Below are positions 9,138-18,146 of a DNA stretch of 57,041 nucleotides, in pieces. Made by a program: the position numbers and the translations under genes. The first letter of the stretch is position 1; each line of letters begins with the position of its first letter. The notes below the pieces were generated by a model. That model made no database searches, was not told where the DNA came from, and was given only the letters and a program-made list of their open reading frames with translations. This DNA is from Bacteroidota bacterium (GTDB taxonomy: Bacteria > Bacteroidota > Bacteroidia > Chitinophagales > Chitinophagaceae), in contig JAFDYD010000058.1 of assembly GCA_018267615.1 (NCBI GenBank), forward strand, positions 6,361 through 63,401. The letters are read 5' to 3'.

Positions 9138-9728
9138 ATGGCAATTGGCGGCTCCAATAATAACTCAGACCAGGAAATCATCGAACAACTGAAACAGCAG
9201 GGCATTGACAAAATAAAAAGTGAAGAGCAGTTGTTCAATCGGTATGTTTATTTTATTCGTGAAGGAATGAGTAAGCATGCGCTCTCTGAAGACGATGCAT
9301 TCGACGCATATTCCGACACGATATTATCTGCTATCGAAAAAATTTCAAATGGAACTTTTGAAGGGCGGTCTTCTTTAAAGACTTATTTATACCAGATTTT
9401 CCATAATAAATGCGTTGACCTCTTACGCAAAAAAACGACTAATAAACAGAGCGTGCATCGAACCGAGTCAATCACAGATAAGTTCATGCATATGTCTGAT
9501 GCAGCAAAATCAATTGTTCAGCAACTTGTAGAAAAATCAGATTGGGATTTACTCAGACAGAAATTAAATGAGTTGGAAGATAAATGCAGGAAATTATTAT
9601 TGATGTGGGCAGACAATTACGCCGACAAAGAAATTTCCGTGGCGCTTGTATATAAAAGTGCCGATGTCGTAAAAACAAGCAGACTAAGATGCTTGGACAA
9701 ATTGCGACAATTATATAAAACAACATAA
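9138..9728 (+). CDS. Divergent ECF-like sigma factor heading the S8/CHAT operon
   Basis: A 196-aa protein with sigma-70 region 2 features around residues 30-100 (DDAFDAYSDTILSAIEKISNGTFEGRSSLKTYLYQIFHNKCVDLLRKK). Its region 4 is weak (LEDKCRKLLLMWADNYADKEISVALVYKSADVVKTSRLRCLDKLRQLY), resembling the C..LL......Y...EIA..L.. S...VK....RC...L pattern of Bacteroidota sigma factors linked to TPR or CHAT genes. It ends 4 nt before the anti-sigma-like gene, so the pair is almost certainly cotranscribed with the S8 and CHAT genes. It probably autoregulates the operon. The 8897-9137 gap upstream contains near-consensus -7 boxes (for example TATATTAG at 9110) but nothing convincing. Confidence 0.75.
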   Translation: MAIGGSNNNSDQEIIEQLKQQGIDKIKSEEQLFNRYVYFIREGMSKHALSEDDAFDAYSDTILSAIEKISNGTFEGRSSLKTYLYQIFHNKCVDLLRKKTTNKQSVHRTESITDKFMHMSDAAKSIVQQLVEKSDWDLLRQKLNELEDKCRKLLLMWADNYADKEISVALVYKSADVVKTSRLRCLDKLRQLYKTT

Positions 9729-9732
9729 AGAA

Positions 9733-10458
9733 ATGGATAGCCTGGATTATATTGATAGTTATTTTAAAGGCGAACTCGATCAGTCAGAGATGACAGTGTT
9801 CGAAGGAAAAATTATCAATGATCCGGCTTTTGCCGAAGCTGTTGCCAGTTATTTAAGTATTCAGCAAGTGGCAAAAGAACAGGCTGAAGAAGACAAGAAG
9901 AAAAAATTTCGTGAACTATATGCGCAGCGCAAAACAGTAAACACGAAAAACACTGTACGCAAATTATGGCCGAGCCTTGTAGTGGCCGCACTCGTTGCAG
10001 GAATTATTTTTGGATTGTATGTATTTGTTCAACCAGTTTCGGCAAAGCAATTAGCCGACCGTTATATTCGTGAGCAGCTGCAGTCATTACCCGTTACCAT
10101 GGGTGCTCGCGACAGTATGCAGACCGCTATCAATTTATATAACCAGGAAAAATTAACGGAAGCGCTAAAAAGTTTTCAACGAATCATTGAGTCCGACCCA
10201 GGCAATTTCCAGGCAATTCAAAATGCGGGTTTGACATCTCTTCGACTGCAGCATTATGATCGCGCGCTGGAATATTTCAAACAAATGGAAACGCACAAAG
10301 AACTTTATACTAACCCATCTCTGATATACCAGGCCCTCACGCTAATGAAACGCAACGATAAGGGAGATGCCGAAAAAGCAAAACAATTATTGCAACAGAT
10401 CACCAAGGAAAATCTAGAGGGAAAAGAAGTTGCGGGTAAATGGCTGGAAAAGTTGTAA
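9733..10458 (+). CDS. Single-pass TPR anti-sigma-like regulator
   Basis: A 241-aa protein with three parts. Residues 1-75 form a cytoplasmic helical region beginning MDSLDYIDSYFKGELDQSEMTVFEGKIINDPAFAEAV, the usual start of Bacteroidota anti-sigma/TPR proteins. Residues 78-101 (LWPSLVVAALVAGIIFGLYVFV) form one membrane helix. Residues 125-240 carry two to three TPR-like helical pairs (LYNQEKLTEALKSFQRIIESDPGNFQAIQNAGL). The topology suggests the N-terminus binds the adjacent sigma factor and the TPR part senses partners in the periplasm; this is inference. It sits between the sigma gene (4-nt gap) and the S8 lipoprotein (38-nt gap). Confidence 0.7.
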   Translation: MDSLDYIDSYFKGELDQSEMTVFEGKIINDPAFAEAVASYLSIQQVAKEQAEEDKKKKFRELYAQRKTVNTKNTVRKLWPSLVVAALVAGIIFGLYVFVQPVSAKQLADRYIREQLQSLPVTMGARDSMQTAINLYNQEKLTEALKSFQRIIESDPGNFQAIQNAGLTSLRLQHYDRALEYFKQMETHKELYTNPSLIYQALTLMKRNDKGDAEKAKQLLQQITKENLEGKEVAGKWLEKL

Positions 10459-10496
10459 CCATCGCAATTTAATTATAACCCCAAAAATCTACAGAC

Positions 10497-11948
10497 ATGA
10501 AAAAGAAAATTTCATTCATAAATATTTTATCTAATAATTGTCTTCGAATGTTGTGGATTTGTTTGTTGATTGGCGGCTTAAGTTCCTGCACGAAATTTTT
10601 TTATAATGACGTGTCTGTTCCGGGGCCACCATCGCATTCGTATTTAAACTTGACAGTAGATAGTTCAAAATGGCTCGACTGGAATATCATGTTTCCGCCT
10701 AATACAAATTCTGCGACACGTCAACAGCAGGTTCAGCTCATAAAGACTTATATTGATAATTATCTCGCAGTATATGGCTTTACTGCGACATATCGTGAAA
10801 TATATTGTCCGTGTGATTCATCCTTATTCAATTTAAATGCAACGCCGTTAAACGGAAGCGGCAAATCCTATCAACCTCCTCCTACACCGCCTCCTCCAAC
10901 TGGTGGTAGTGGTGGTGATATCGGCTATGTGGCAAGCATCAATAACAGCCTGATTGTTGATTCAGCAATAAAGAAAACCAAAGACGATCCAAATTATCCG
11001 AACAATCAATACACGGGAAAATTTACATTAGCCCAAATCCCGGTCAATGAAAAAATATTTGCGGTGATGGATACAGGTCTTGATCCGGATCTTTTCTCCA
11101 CTAATATTAATCAGTTAATTTGGAAAGATGCGCACTTTCCCACATATCGAAATTTCACTTTTAATACGGCATCGCCATTGACATGGGAGAATGGTAATGA
11201 TGATCATCCCGGAAAACATGGAACAGCAGTTACAACCATTGCATTACAGTCGATGGGAAACTTGTCTTCTTATCCTCAAATCATGGTGCTAAAAGTGCTG
11301 GATAATAATGAAAGAGGAACAACTTTTAATGTTGGATGCGCGCTAAGTTATGCAATCAAGAATCACGCGACGGTTATTAATGCAAGTCTAGGTTACTACG
11401 ACTTTGGTACAAATGCCAGGGACACGGTATTGTCTCGCTACCTGCGTCTTTGTAATGTGGCAGGTCAGGATTCAATTTTTGTTTTTGCGGCCGCAGGAAA
11501 TTTACCACTACCGCATGACCTGAACACAATTTGTCAATCGCCGTCACCAGCCGCAAACGAACTTAAAATCGCCAGCACTTCAACAAGATTGTTTTATCCC
11601 GCTTGTTTTAGTGACGTTCTGCCAAATGTTATTAGCGTTACAGGGTTAAAAGATTTAAATAATTCCTGCATCTATCAGAATTATTCCGGGAAATATGTAT
11701 CACTGGGAGTACCAAATTCGCGTGGTAGCCAATCCTGTTGCCAGTTTTACCTTCCTTCCATTGGATCTATTTACGAAGGTTCATCTTTTGCTACTCCCGT
11801 TGCAAGTGGGAAATTGATGGGACAATTTCTTAGAAGTTCTGGGGTCACAGTAATTTCTTTGAGGCAATCTCTCAACGCAATAATGCAATCTTCTGGATCG
11901 CTTTCAAATGTTACAAAAAATGGGAAATATATTGACAATGGCAATTAA
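10497..11948 (+). CDS. S8 family subtilisin-like serine peptidase, predicted lipoprotein
   Basis: A 483-aa protein with a lipobox at GGLSSC (Cys31), so it is probably anchored on the periplasmic or outer face of a membrane. Residues 50-105 form a prodomain-like region and 127-134 a proline-rich linker (PPPTPPPP). The S8 catalytic triad is complete: Asp192 in VMDTGLD, His241 in KHGTAV, Ser430 in GSSFATP. The oxyanion Asn335 (AAAGN) is present too, so the enzyme should be active. Cysteine pairs (YCPCDS, SQSCCQ) hint at disulfides outside the cytoplasm. It lies 22 nt before the CHAT gene, which suggests a two-protease pathway: the subtilase may process or be processed by the CHAT protein. The partnership is inferred from gene order. 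Confidence 0.88.
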   Translation: MKKKISFINILSNNCLRMLWICLLIGGLSSCTKFFYNDVSVPGPPSHSYLNLTVDSSKWLDWNIMFPPNTNSATRQQQVQLIKTYIDNYLAVYGFTATYREIYCPCDSSLFNLNATPLNGSGKSYQPPPTPPPPTGGSGGDIGYVASINNSLIVDSAIKKTKDDPNYPNNQYTGKFTLAQIPVNEKIFAVMDTGLDPDLFSTNINQLIWKDAHFPTYRNFTFNTASPLTWENGNDDHPGKHGTAVTTIALQSMGNLSSYPQIMVLKVLDNNERGTTFNVGCALSYAIKNHATVINASLGYYDFGTNARDTVLSRYLRLCNVAGQDSIFVFAAAGNLPLPHDLNTICQSPSPAANELKIASTSTRLFYPACFSDVLPNVISVTGLKDLNNSCIYQNYSGKYVSLGVPNSRGSQSCCQFYLPSIGSIYEGSSFATPVASGKLMGQFLRSSGVTVISLRQSLNAIMQSSGSLSNVTKNGKYIDNGN

Positions 11949-11970
11949 AATTATTAATGGATAATACTCA

Positions 11971-14712
11971 ATGCGAATAGGAATATCGCTTTTTTGTTCC
12001 TTATTTTTCTTTTCATCCCTATTGGGCCAATGCCCAATCAGGGATGTTTTATGGAAACGAATCGTATGGATGCGCGATTCTTCATCGATTTCACCCCAAC
12101 AACAATTGGCAGAACTGTTGCAAAAACTTGACGATGAAAAGAATTGCGTCGATTATTGCGATTCTGTTCACGCTCTATTACTACAAAGAATTGGTTGGCT
12201 GACTTCTTCAAACAAAAATTTCCAAAAGGCGGCAGCGTATACGTTGAAATCAATTCATTTAATAGACAGCTGTTCTTTTAAATCGTCGATTAATCCTAAA
12301 CATGCGATTAAGAGTTACAATAATCTCCGGATATTTTACGATTCTTTAAATCAGTTAAAAGCCAAAGCTGATGCGATCGATAGTTGTATTTCTATCGCGG
12401 TGAGATTAAAAGCCGGATTTGAATTTGCCGGCTCTTTAATTTATGCAAGGGCACAAAACTTTTTTGAGACCGGAGATTATTATAGATGCATCAACTATGC
12501 AGCCATCGGCGAAAATATAGTCAGAACGACTGCTTATAATCCAGAGTACATATTTATTTATCTGAACTGGCAAATTAACTCGCTTATTTTTTTAAATCAA
12601 TTTGATGAAGCTGAAAAATTAATTTCCAAATCACTTGTTGAAGCAAAAAAAATCGGGTATACTAAATATTTGGGACCGTTGTATGGTTCATTAGCGCTTA
12701 TTTCTGAAGAAAAAGAAAATAAAAAAATGGCTCTTGAATATTCAAAACTGGCGCTATTTTATAATAAGCAAATTAAAAATGAGCCAGGTAGTTCGGCAAC
12801 CCTCAACAACCTCGGATTTAATTTGTATTTTCAAAAACTTCATCAATACGATACAGCATTATACTATTTTAGGCAGGCTTTGAAATATAAGTCGCCTGAT
12901 AATGTACTCAATATTTTGGATAATATAGCCAATGTGTTTGTTCGGAAAGAAAATTATGATTCCGCATTCTATTATTTTCAAAAAGCTTTTGATATTATAA
13001 AAACTGGCGCAAATGAATATGTGATTCTTGAAAATTATAGAAACGGTGAATTGCAAGGCGCAAATGTTGCCGAATATATTTTCGGCCTGGTGCTGGATAA
13101 AGGAGATGCTTTTTTGGCGAAATTTCAAAGTTTGAAACAAAACGAGGATTTAAGAAACGCAATTTCCATTTTTCGTATTGCCGATAAACTATTGAATGAA
13201 ATCAAAGCAGGCCAGATAGCAATGCAATCGAAATTATTTTGGAGAACCCAGGCGCGCAGGCTTTATGAGCATGCGATATCAATAGCATTCCTTGAACATA
13301 ATGATGAAGAGGCATTTTATTTTTTCGAAAAAAGCAGAGCCGTTTTATTGCAGGATCAATTAACTCAACTGAGGCTTATTAGCAATGAAGATATTCTAAA
13401 ACAAGCCAGCATCAAAAAGCGAATATTGCAACTCGAACAGCAAAAGAATACACAAATGGCATCTTCAAAACTCGATACGAAGATGCAGGAAGAGCTATTC
13501 GCAAAAACCCAGGAACTCAATCAACTTGATCAGCTTATCAAAGAGAAAAACCCTCTTTACTATCAAAATTTCCTGGATACATCATTGATCTCAATATCCG
13601 ATATAAGAAAGAATTTGTTGAAAGATCACCGGGCATTACTCGAATTATTTGAAGGTGATAGCGCCGTCTATACTCTTTTGATTACACAGTCAAATATTTA
13701 TTTCAATAAAGTTGACAAGAACGATTATGACAGCACCGTAAAAGTGTACAACAATTACATTTCAAATCTTTCTCTCATCAATAGAAGTTTTGACATTTAC
13801 ACGAAAACCGCGAATCATTTATATCATTTGATTTTTGGTGATATAGATCCGCCAAAGGGGCGCATTATCATTTCTCCGTATGGTCACTATTTTCCTTTTG
13901 AGTCATTGATCACAACTGACATTTCTTCGCCCGTTTATTTCGTAAATGACCATGCAGTGAGTTACACTTATTCCGCCCGTTACCTCATGAATGATTTTGT
14001 AACGAATTCATCCGCTGTCGCCGGAAATTTCCTGGGCGTTGCTCCGGTTCAGTTTGCAGAAACACTGAATCTTGTATCCTTACAAGGAAGTGATCTTTCA
14101 TTAAAAAAAATTGGATCGAATTTTAATAATGCTAAAATCCTGCTGACAACACAAGCAACAAAAAATGAATTTTTAAAAGATTATCCAAACTATAAAATTA
14201 TTCAGCTTTATACACATGCGGCGGATAGCAGCAAGAATGGCGAGCCTGTTATTCATTTTGCCGATTCATCACTCTATCTTTCGGATCTCATCGCGCAAGG
14301 TAAATTAGACACAAGATTAATCGTTCTTTCTGCCTGCGAAACCGGCAACGGAAAACTCTACCAGGGCGAAGGAGTATTTAGTTTCAATCGCGGATTTGCA
14401 TCATTAGGAATACCAAGTTCTATTACCAATTTGTGGGCTGTGGACGATAAAGCAACTTATTCGCTCACTGAACTTTTTTATCAATATCTGTCGGAAGGAT
14501 TACCGGTTGATATCGCATTGCAAAAAGCTAAATTGAAATTTATATCGGGCTCGAGGGAAAGTAGTTTGCCATATTATTGGGCAGCTACTATTGTTGCGGG
14601 CAAAACCGAATCACTTGGCAGAATGAAGAAGAGTCCGCTGATTGATATTTTGGTGATTGCTTTTGTCATCACAGGACTTTGGTTTTTCAAAGTTCAAACT
14701 CGTAAGAAGTAA
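11971..14712 (+). CDS. TPR-CHAT domain protein (caspase-like), exported and membrane-anchored
   Basis: A 913-aa protein starting with signal peptide MRIGISLFCSLFFFSSLLGQ. Residues about 60-480 are TPR-like helical repeats (for example YDTALYYFRQALKYKSPDNVLNILDNIANVF, then YDSAFYYFQKAF). A coiled-coil stretch follows at about 500-560, then a C-terminal CHAT domain at about 600-880. The caspase-like dyad is visible as His749 (YTHAAD) and Cys789 (LSACETGNG). A last hydrophobic helix (IDILVIAFVITGLWFF) before a basic tail suggests a C-terminal anchor with the CHAT domain outside the cytoplasm. CHAT proteases such as separase relatives and TPR-CHAT of type III-E CRISPR cleave defined protein partners. 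Here the likely partner is the S8 lipoprotein encoded just upstream. Substrate unknown. Confidence 0.88.
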   Translation: MRIGISLFCSLFFFSSLLGQCPIRDVLWKRIVWMRDSSSISPQQQLAELLQKLDDEKNCVDYCDSVHALLLQRIGWLTSSNKNFQKAAAYTLKSIHLIDSCSFKSSINPKHAIKSYNNLRIFYDSLNQLKAKADAIDSCISIAVRLKAGFEFAGSLIYARAQNFFETGDYYRCINYAAIGENIVRTTAYNPEYIFIYLNWQINSLIFLNQFDEAEKLISKSLVEAKKIGYTKYLGPLYGSLALISEEKENKKMALEYSKLALFYNKQIKNEPGSSATLNNLGFNLYFQKLHQYDTALYYFRQALKYKSPDNVLNILDNIANVFVRKENYDSAFYYFQKAFDIIKTGANEYVILENYRNGELQGANVAEYIFGLVLDKGDAFLAKFQSLKQNEDLRNAISIFRIADKLLNEIKAGQIAMQSKLFWRTQARRLYEHAISIAFLEHNDEEAFYFFEKSRAVLLQDQLTQLRLISNEDILKQASIKKRILQLEQQKNTQMASSKLDTKMQEELFAKTQELNQLDQLIKEKNPLYYQNFLDTSLISISDIRKNLLKDHRALLELFEGDSAVYTLLITQSNIYFNKVDKNDYDSTVKVYNNYISNLSLINRSFDIYTKTANHLYHLIFGDIDPPKGRIIISPYGHYFPFESLITTDISSPVYFVNDHAVSYTYSARYLMNDFVTNSSAVAGNFLGVAPVQFAETLNLVSLQGSDLSLKKIGSNFNNAKILLTTQATKNEFLKDYPNYKIIQLYTHAADSSKNGEPVIHFADSSLYLSDLIAQGKLDTRLIVLSACETGNGKLYQGEGVFSFNRGFASLGIPSSITNLWAVDDKATYSLTELFYQYLSEGLPVDIALQKAKLKFISGSRESSLPYYWAATIVAGKTESLGRMKKSPLIDILVIAFVITGLWFFKVQTRKK

Positions 14713-14728
14713 ATATTCAATTTAGTTT

Positions 14729-14797
14729 TCTATGTGTACCTATATGGTAAATTTTTTTTCACCACATAGGCACAGTAGGCACATAGGTACACATAGA
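14729..14797. repeat. Inverted repeat, CACATAGGCACAGTAGG family, copy A
   Basis: CTATGTGTACCTAT..ATGGT on the left pairs with ACCACATAGGCACAGTAGG..CACATAG on the right around a T8 centre. The left arm lacks about 16 nt that the right arm has, as if one arm had lost tandem units. The rest of the 14713-14998 gap shows no gene. Confidence 0.8.
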
Positions 14798-14998
14798 GAG
14801 TGCTTCGGGACATCTGTTAATTTGGAATGTGAAAAATAGATTTTGCCTCGACGGATTTAATCTTTAACTTTCATATGCATTCGACCTGACACAACACTTC
14901 GCATTATCCAACCTGCCCTTTCAAAACGATATTTACCGGTTCCCAAACGAGAACATATTCACCTATAAAAAAAATTCCTGGTCATTAAACTTATTGGT

Positions 14999-15202
14999 AT
15001 GGAAAAGAATTTCTACAAAATCGCGATGTTGTTATTTGTCTGTGGTCTTATCAGCGTATCATGCAAGAAAGAAAACACAGCTCCTACTTCTACGAAACAA
15101 CAAACTGCTACGAATGCAAAAACAAGTGGTGATGTTGGAAGTTCGACTCCGGCTACTGCTTATCAACAAACTGCGCCTCCCGGTTGTCCTGGTCATAAAT
15201 AA
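14999..15202 (+). CDS. Small lipoprotein
   Basis: A 67-aa protein. MEKNFYKIAMLLFVCGLISVSC ends in a lipobox (ISVSC, Cys22), and the mature part is about 45 residues of low-complexity Thr/Gln/Ala/Ser sequence ending APPGCPGHK. No family is recognised. The start at 14999 is set by the signal peptide; the frame beginning at 14994 on the same strand is a shadow. The stop codon touches a 39-bp hairpin (15203-15296) that should terminate it. Short lipoproteins of this kind are frequent in Chitinophagaceae and usually uncharacterised. Confidence 0.65.
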   Translation: MEKNFYKIAMLLFVCGLISVSCKKENTAPTSTKQQTATNAKTSGDVGSSTPATAYQQTAPPGCPGHK

Positions 15203-15296
15203 TCTGAACTGGGATTTATTGGATGAATAGGATTTATGGGAAAAGATTTCCATCGTATCCCATAAATCTTATTCATCCAATAAATCCCAGTTTAGA
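15203..15296. repeat. Long inverted repeat, TCTGAACTGGGATTT end family
   Basis: Arms 15203-15241 and 15258-15296 pair over 39 bp with two mismatches around a 16-nt loop. Ends (TCTGAACTGGGATTTATTGG) match the uvrA and dnaA repeats; the core word GGATTTATGGG is shared with the dnaA copy. It fills the whole space between two convergent stop codons and so doubles as a bidirectional terminator. Confidence 0.88.
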
Positions 15297-16574
15297 TCAC
15301 AACTCCGGATACAACGGAAACTGCTGCATAAATGCATTTACATTTTTGCGGATGCATTCGAGCTCTGATTCCTGATCCGCATTCATCAATGAGCTATCGA
15401 TAAAATCTACTACAGTAGCCATATGTTCTTCCTTCATTCCTCTTGTAGTAATGGCTGGAACACCGACACGGATACCAGATGTAACGAAGGCGCTTTTATC
15501 GTCATATGGAACCATATTTTTATTCACGGTAATTTCTGATTTTCCCAAAACACCTTCTGCTTTTTTGCCACTGATATTTTTATTGCGAAGATCGATCAGT
15601 AATAAATGATTGTCCGTTCCGCCGGAAACGATATTATATCCTTTGCTGATGAAGGCCTTTGCCATCGCCGCACCATTTTGAATAATCTGTTTTGCATAAA
15701 CGGTGAATTCGTCAGTGAGTATTTCACCAAATGCAATCGCTTTTGAAGCAATCACGTGTTCAAGCGGTCCACCTTGCGTTCCGGGGAAAACAGCCATGTC
15801 AATTAAGTTGCTCATCAGGCGGATATTTCCTTTCACATCTTTCAGACCAAAAGGATTTTCAAAATCTTTTTTCATCAAAATAATTCCACCCCTTGGTCCA
15901 CGAAGTGTTTTATGTGTTGTGGAAGTAACAAAATGACAATGCTCGAATGGAGAACTCAATAAATTTTTTGCAATCAATCCCGCCGGATGCGCCATATCAC
16001 ACATCACAAATGCTCCGATTTCATCGGCCACTTTTCTGATGCGTGGATAATCCCAGTCACGGCTATACGCCGATGCGCCGCAGATGATCAGTTTCGGTTT
16101 TTCTTTTTTTGCAACAGATTCCAACATCTCATAATCAACACGGCCATCTTCTCGCTTCACTCCATAAAAAAACGGTTGATATAATTTGCCGGAAAAGTTT
16201 ACCGGGGAACCATGTGTCAGGTGACCGCCCATGCTGAGATCCAATCCAAGAATTTTATCGCCGGGTTGCAATATGGCAAGCATCACTGCGTAGTTCGCTT
16301 GCGCACCACTGTGAGGTTGAACATTCGCATACTCGCAATTGAATATTTGTTTGAGGCGGTCGATAGCAAGTTGTTCGGTCTGGTCAACAATTTCGCAGCC
16401 ACCATAATATCGTCTGCCCGGATATCCTTCGGCATATTTGTTGGTCATTACATTGCCCATTGCCTGCATAACCTGCAGCGATGTAAAATTTTCCGAAGCG
16501 ATCAGTTCAACGCCATGACGCTGACGTTCCAATTCCTTTTGAATGAGGTCGAAAACAATAGTGTCTCTTTTCAT
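15297..16574 (-). CDS. glyA: Serine hydroxymethyltransferase
   Basis: A 425-aa PLP enzyme interconverting serine and glycine with transfer of a one-carbon unit to tetrahydrofolate. The ATG at 16574 (MKRDTIVFDLIQKELERQ) is chosen; a frame open to 16679 would add 35 residues with no counterpart in the family. Landmarks are the start VELIASENFTS, the substrate and PLP region YAEGYPGRRYYGG and LGLDLSMGGHLTHGS, and the PLP-Schiff-base lysine K222 in STTHKTLRGPRGG. Length and motifs are typical. It stands alone; downstream is a hairpin ending 1 nt before the stop codon, upstream a palindrome beginning about 57 nt from the start. Confidence 0.97.
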   Translation of the reverse strand: MKRDTIVFDLIQKELERQRHGVELIASENFTSLQVMQAMGNVMTNKYAEGYPGRRYYGGCEIVDQTEQLAIDRLKQIFNCEYANVQPHSGAQANYAVMLAILQPGDKILGLDLSMGGHLTHGSPVNFSGKLYQPFFYGVKREDGRVDYEMLESVAKKEKPKLIICGASAYSRDWDYPRIRKVADEIGAFVMCDMAHPAGLIAKNLLSSPFEHCHFVTSTTHKTLRGPRGGIILMKKDFENPFGLKDVKGNIRLMSNLIDMAVFPGTQGGPLEHVIASKAIAFGEILTDEFTVYAKQIIQNGAAMAKAFISKGYNIVSGGTDNHLLLIDLRNKNISGKKAEGVLGKSEITVNKNMVPYDDKSAFVTSGIRVGVPAITTRGMKEEHMATVVDFIDSSLMNADQESELECIRKNVNAFMQQFPLYPEL

Positions 16575-16630
16575 GGCGCAAAAGTAAGTCAATCTGTAAA
16601 AGAAACAAGCGAGCGTTGAGACGTCGCTAG

Positions 16631-16787
16631 AGTTTGATTTTTTTGAAAGGTGGAGGGTGAGGGTTATAAGGTATGACATACCTTATTTCAATTCGATGTT
16701 TTTATTTTTCAGCATTGGCAGCACTAGTAATTAACAGCCTGCCATACCCTGTACCTCAAACCCTCCACCTTTAAAAAAAATCAAACT
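16631..16787. repeat. Long inverted repeat overlapping the end of a CDS
   Basis: AGTTTGATTTTTTTGAAAGG.. at 16631 pairs with its complement ending at 16787; the imperfect stem is about 46 bp and includes the GGTGGAGGGT word and GTATGGC/GTATGAC inner ends. The right arm contains the last 18 codons and stop of the hydrolase gene at 16731. Confidence 0.8.
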
Positions 16788-17891
16788 GACCAGCTTTTCA
16801 ACTTTGGTAAAAGATTTATTGCTGATATGCAACAAATCATTGACTTTTTGCGCCAGTTCTTCCAAATCAATATCGTCCCTGTTGGAAAAAATAACCAGTT
16901 GGTATTTATAAGAAGGAATAAAAAAAGAAATCGCTCTGAAGCCTCCGTTTGAACCGGTATGATAAACTATTTTCTCTTTATTTTTTTCACTGATGAACCA
17001 TCCATATCCGTAAGAGAGTTTATTAACAGAGTCAACTGGAAAATGTGCGGATCGTGCATTTTGTAAAATTTGATTTTTCAATTTATTGCCGTTCTGCCAC
17101 GCATCGCTCCATTTTAAATAGTCATCCATGGATGTGTAGATTCCTCCGTCACCTTCCGTTGAAAAGAAAATGGATTGATCCAAATCCAATGTTTCAATTT
17201 TTTTCTTTTCCTGATCGACATGATAACCCAATGCCGCATTATAAATCGGCGAACCGATTTTTAATAAAGCAGAATGATTCATGCCCAATGGTTCAAATAT
17301 ATTTTTTTGGATAAAATCATGATAGGACATTCGGCTCAACTTTTCTATAATCAGGGCCAGCAAACAATAAGCGGTATTACTATACCGGTAATGCTCACCC
17401 GGAACAAAATAAGTACTATCAACATGTATGATTGCTTCTAACACATCTTTATCCGTTGCGTGTTTCACAATATTTGTATTTGTAAAACCATAGTGATCGA
17501 TGATGCCGGAAGAATGAGTAAGTAATTGCCTGATCATAATTTTGTTCCCGATATCCGGATTGAATGCAGGAAAATATTTTATCAGTTTGTCATCGAGCGA
17601 CAGTTTGCCTTCGTCGGCAAGTTTGAGTATAGAATAAGCCGTGAATTGTTTGGTGAGTGAACCGATATTGAAATTTGTAAAAGATTCAATCCTGGTTTTT
17701 TTGTCGATGTTTGCTAATCCATATCCTTTCTTAAAAATAATTTCATCGTGATACCTGATCGCGACGATGGCACCTGGTTCACTTTCTTTGTAGATGGTTT
17801 TAAACAAAGAGTCGAGCTTTGCGGATAGTGATTGACAAAAAATGATTTGGCAAAAGAAAAATGAAAAAATCAATATCGTTAATCGTTTCAT
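16731..17891 (-). CDS. Serine hydrolase, class C beta-lactamase / penicillin-binding-like
   Basis: A 386-aa exported protein (signal peptide MKRLTILIFSFFFCQIIFCQ) of the beta-lactamase class C-like family. Active-site motifs: S78-L-T-K81 (GSLTKQF), Y170-S-N172 (YRYSNTAY) and H310-T-G312 (YHTGSNGG). Such proteins are D-amino-acid peptidases, esterases or beta-lactamases; substrate cannot be read here. The last 18 residues, ending FKGGGFEVQGMAGC, are encoded inside the right arm of an inverted repeat and are unlike the rest of the protein, so the original stop was probably replaced when the repeat arose. Single gene, divergent from the nucleotidyltransferase. Confidence 0.88.
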   Translation of the reverse strand: MKRLTILIFSFFFCQIIFCQSLSAKLDSLFKTIYKESEPGAIVAIRYHDEIIFKKGYGLANIDKKTRIESFTNFNIGSLTKQFTAYSILKLADEGKLSLDDKLIKYFPAFNPDIGNKIMIRQLLTHSSGIIDHYGFTNTNIVKHATDKDVLEAIIHVDSTYFVPGEHYRYSNTAYCLLALIIEKLSRMSYHDFIQKNIFEPLGMNHSALLKIGSPIYNAALGYHVDQEKKKIETLDLDQSIFFSTEGDGGIYTSMDDYLKWSDAWQNGNKLKNQILQNARSAHFPVDSVNKLSYGYGWFISEKNKEKIVYHTGSNGGFRAISFFIPSYKYQLVIFSNRDDIDLEELAQKVNDLLHISNKSFTKVEKLVSLIFFKGGGFEVQGMAGC

Positions 17892-18000
17892 ATTAGAAAT
17901 TATTTCTCTAATTAATCCCGTTCAAACGGTTAAATTAACAATGAAAACATAAAATTCACTACTTTCACACGTTTTTTAGAGAGAGCAGGAAAGATTGTTA

Positions 18001-18120
18001 AGGTTAGAGGTTTTTCATCGTGAGACGATAAACGTGAAACAAGTGAAATAATTCGATCGGGCTATTACGTTTAACCCTCATGTCTAACGTTTCACCTCTC
18101 ACGATAAAACTCTTAACCCT
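18001..18120. repeat. Inverted repeat (CGTGAGA word)
   Basis: AGGTTAGAGGTTTTTCATCG.. at 18001 pairs with the complement ending 18120 (about 22 bp, small bulges). Inner words ACGATAAACGTGAAAC and AACGTTTCACCTCTCACG repeat the CGTGAGA/CGTGAAA theme also seen at 37746 and 56392. It lies between divergent genes, so it is not simply a terminator. Confidence 0.7.
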
Positions 18121-18146
18121 TCTTCCTGAAGTGACAAAAACTGATT

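Noticed and set aside
9138..14712. Type III-E CRISPR (gRAMP/TPR-CHAT) locus
   Set aside because: There is a TPR-CHAT protein, but no gRAMP or Cas gene and no array; the protein here is exported, unlike the CRISPR-linked form.
16575..16630. Glycine riboswitch upstream of glyA
   Set aside because: The space before the palindrome is too short and no aptamer-like conserved sequence is seen.
16575..16679. N-terminal extension of glyA
   Set aside because: The 35 extra residues have no counterpart in serine hydroxymethyltransferases and are translated from repeat-flank DNA.
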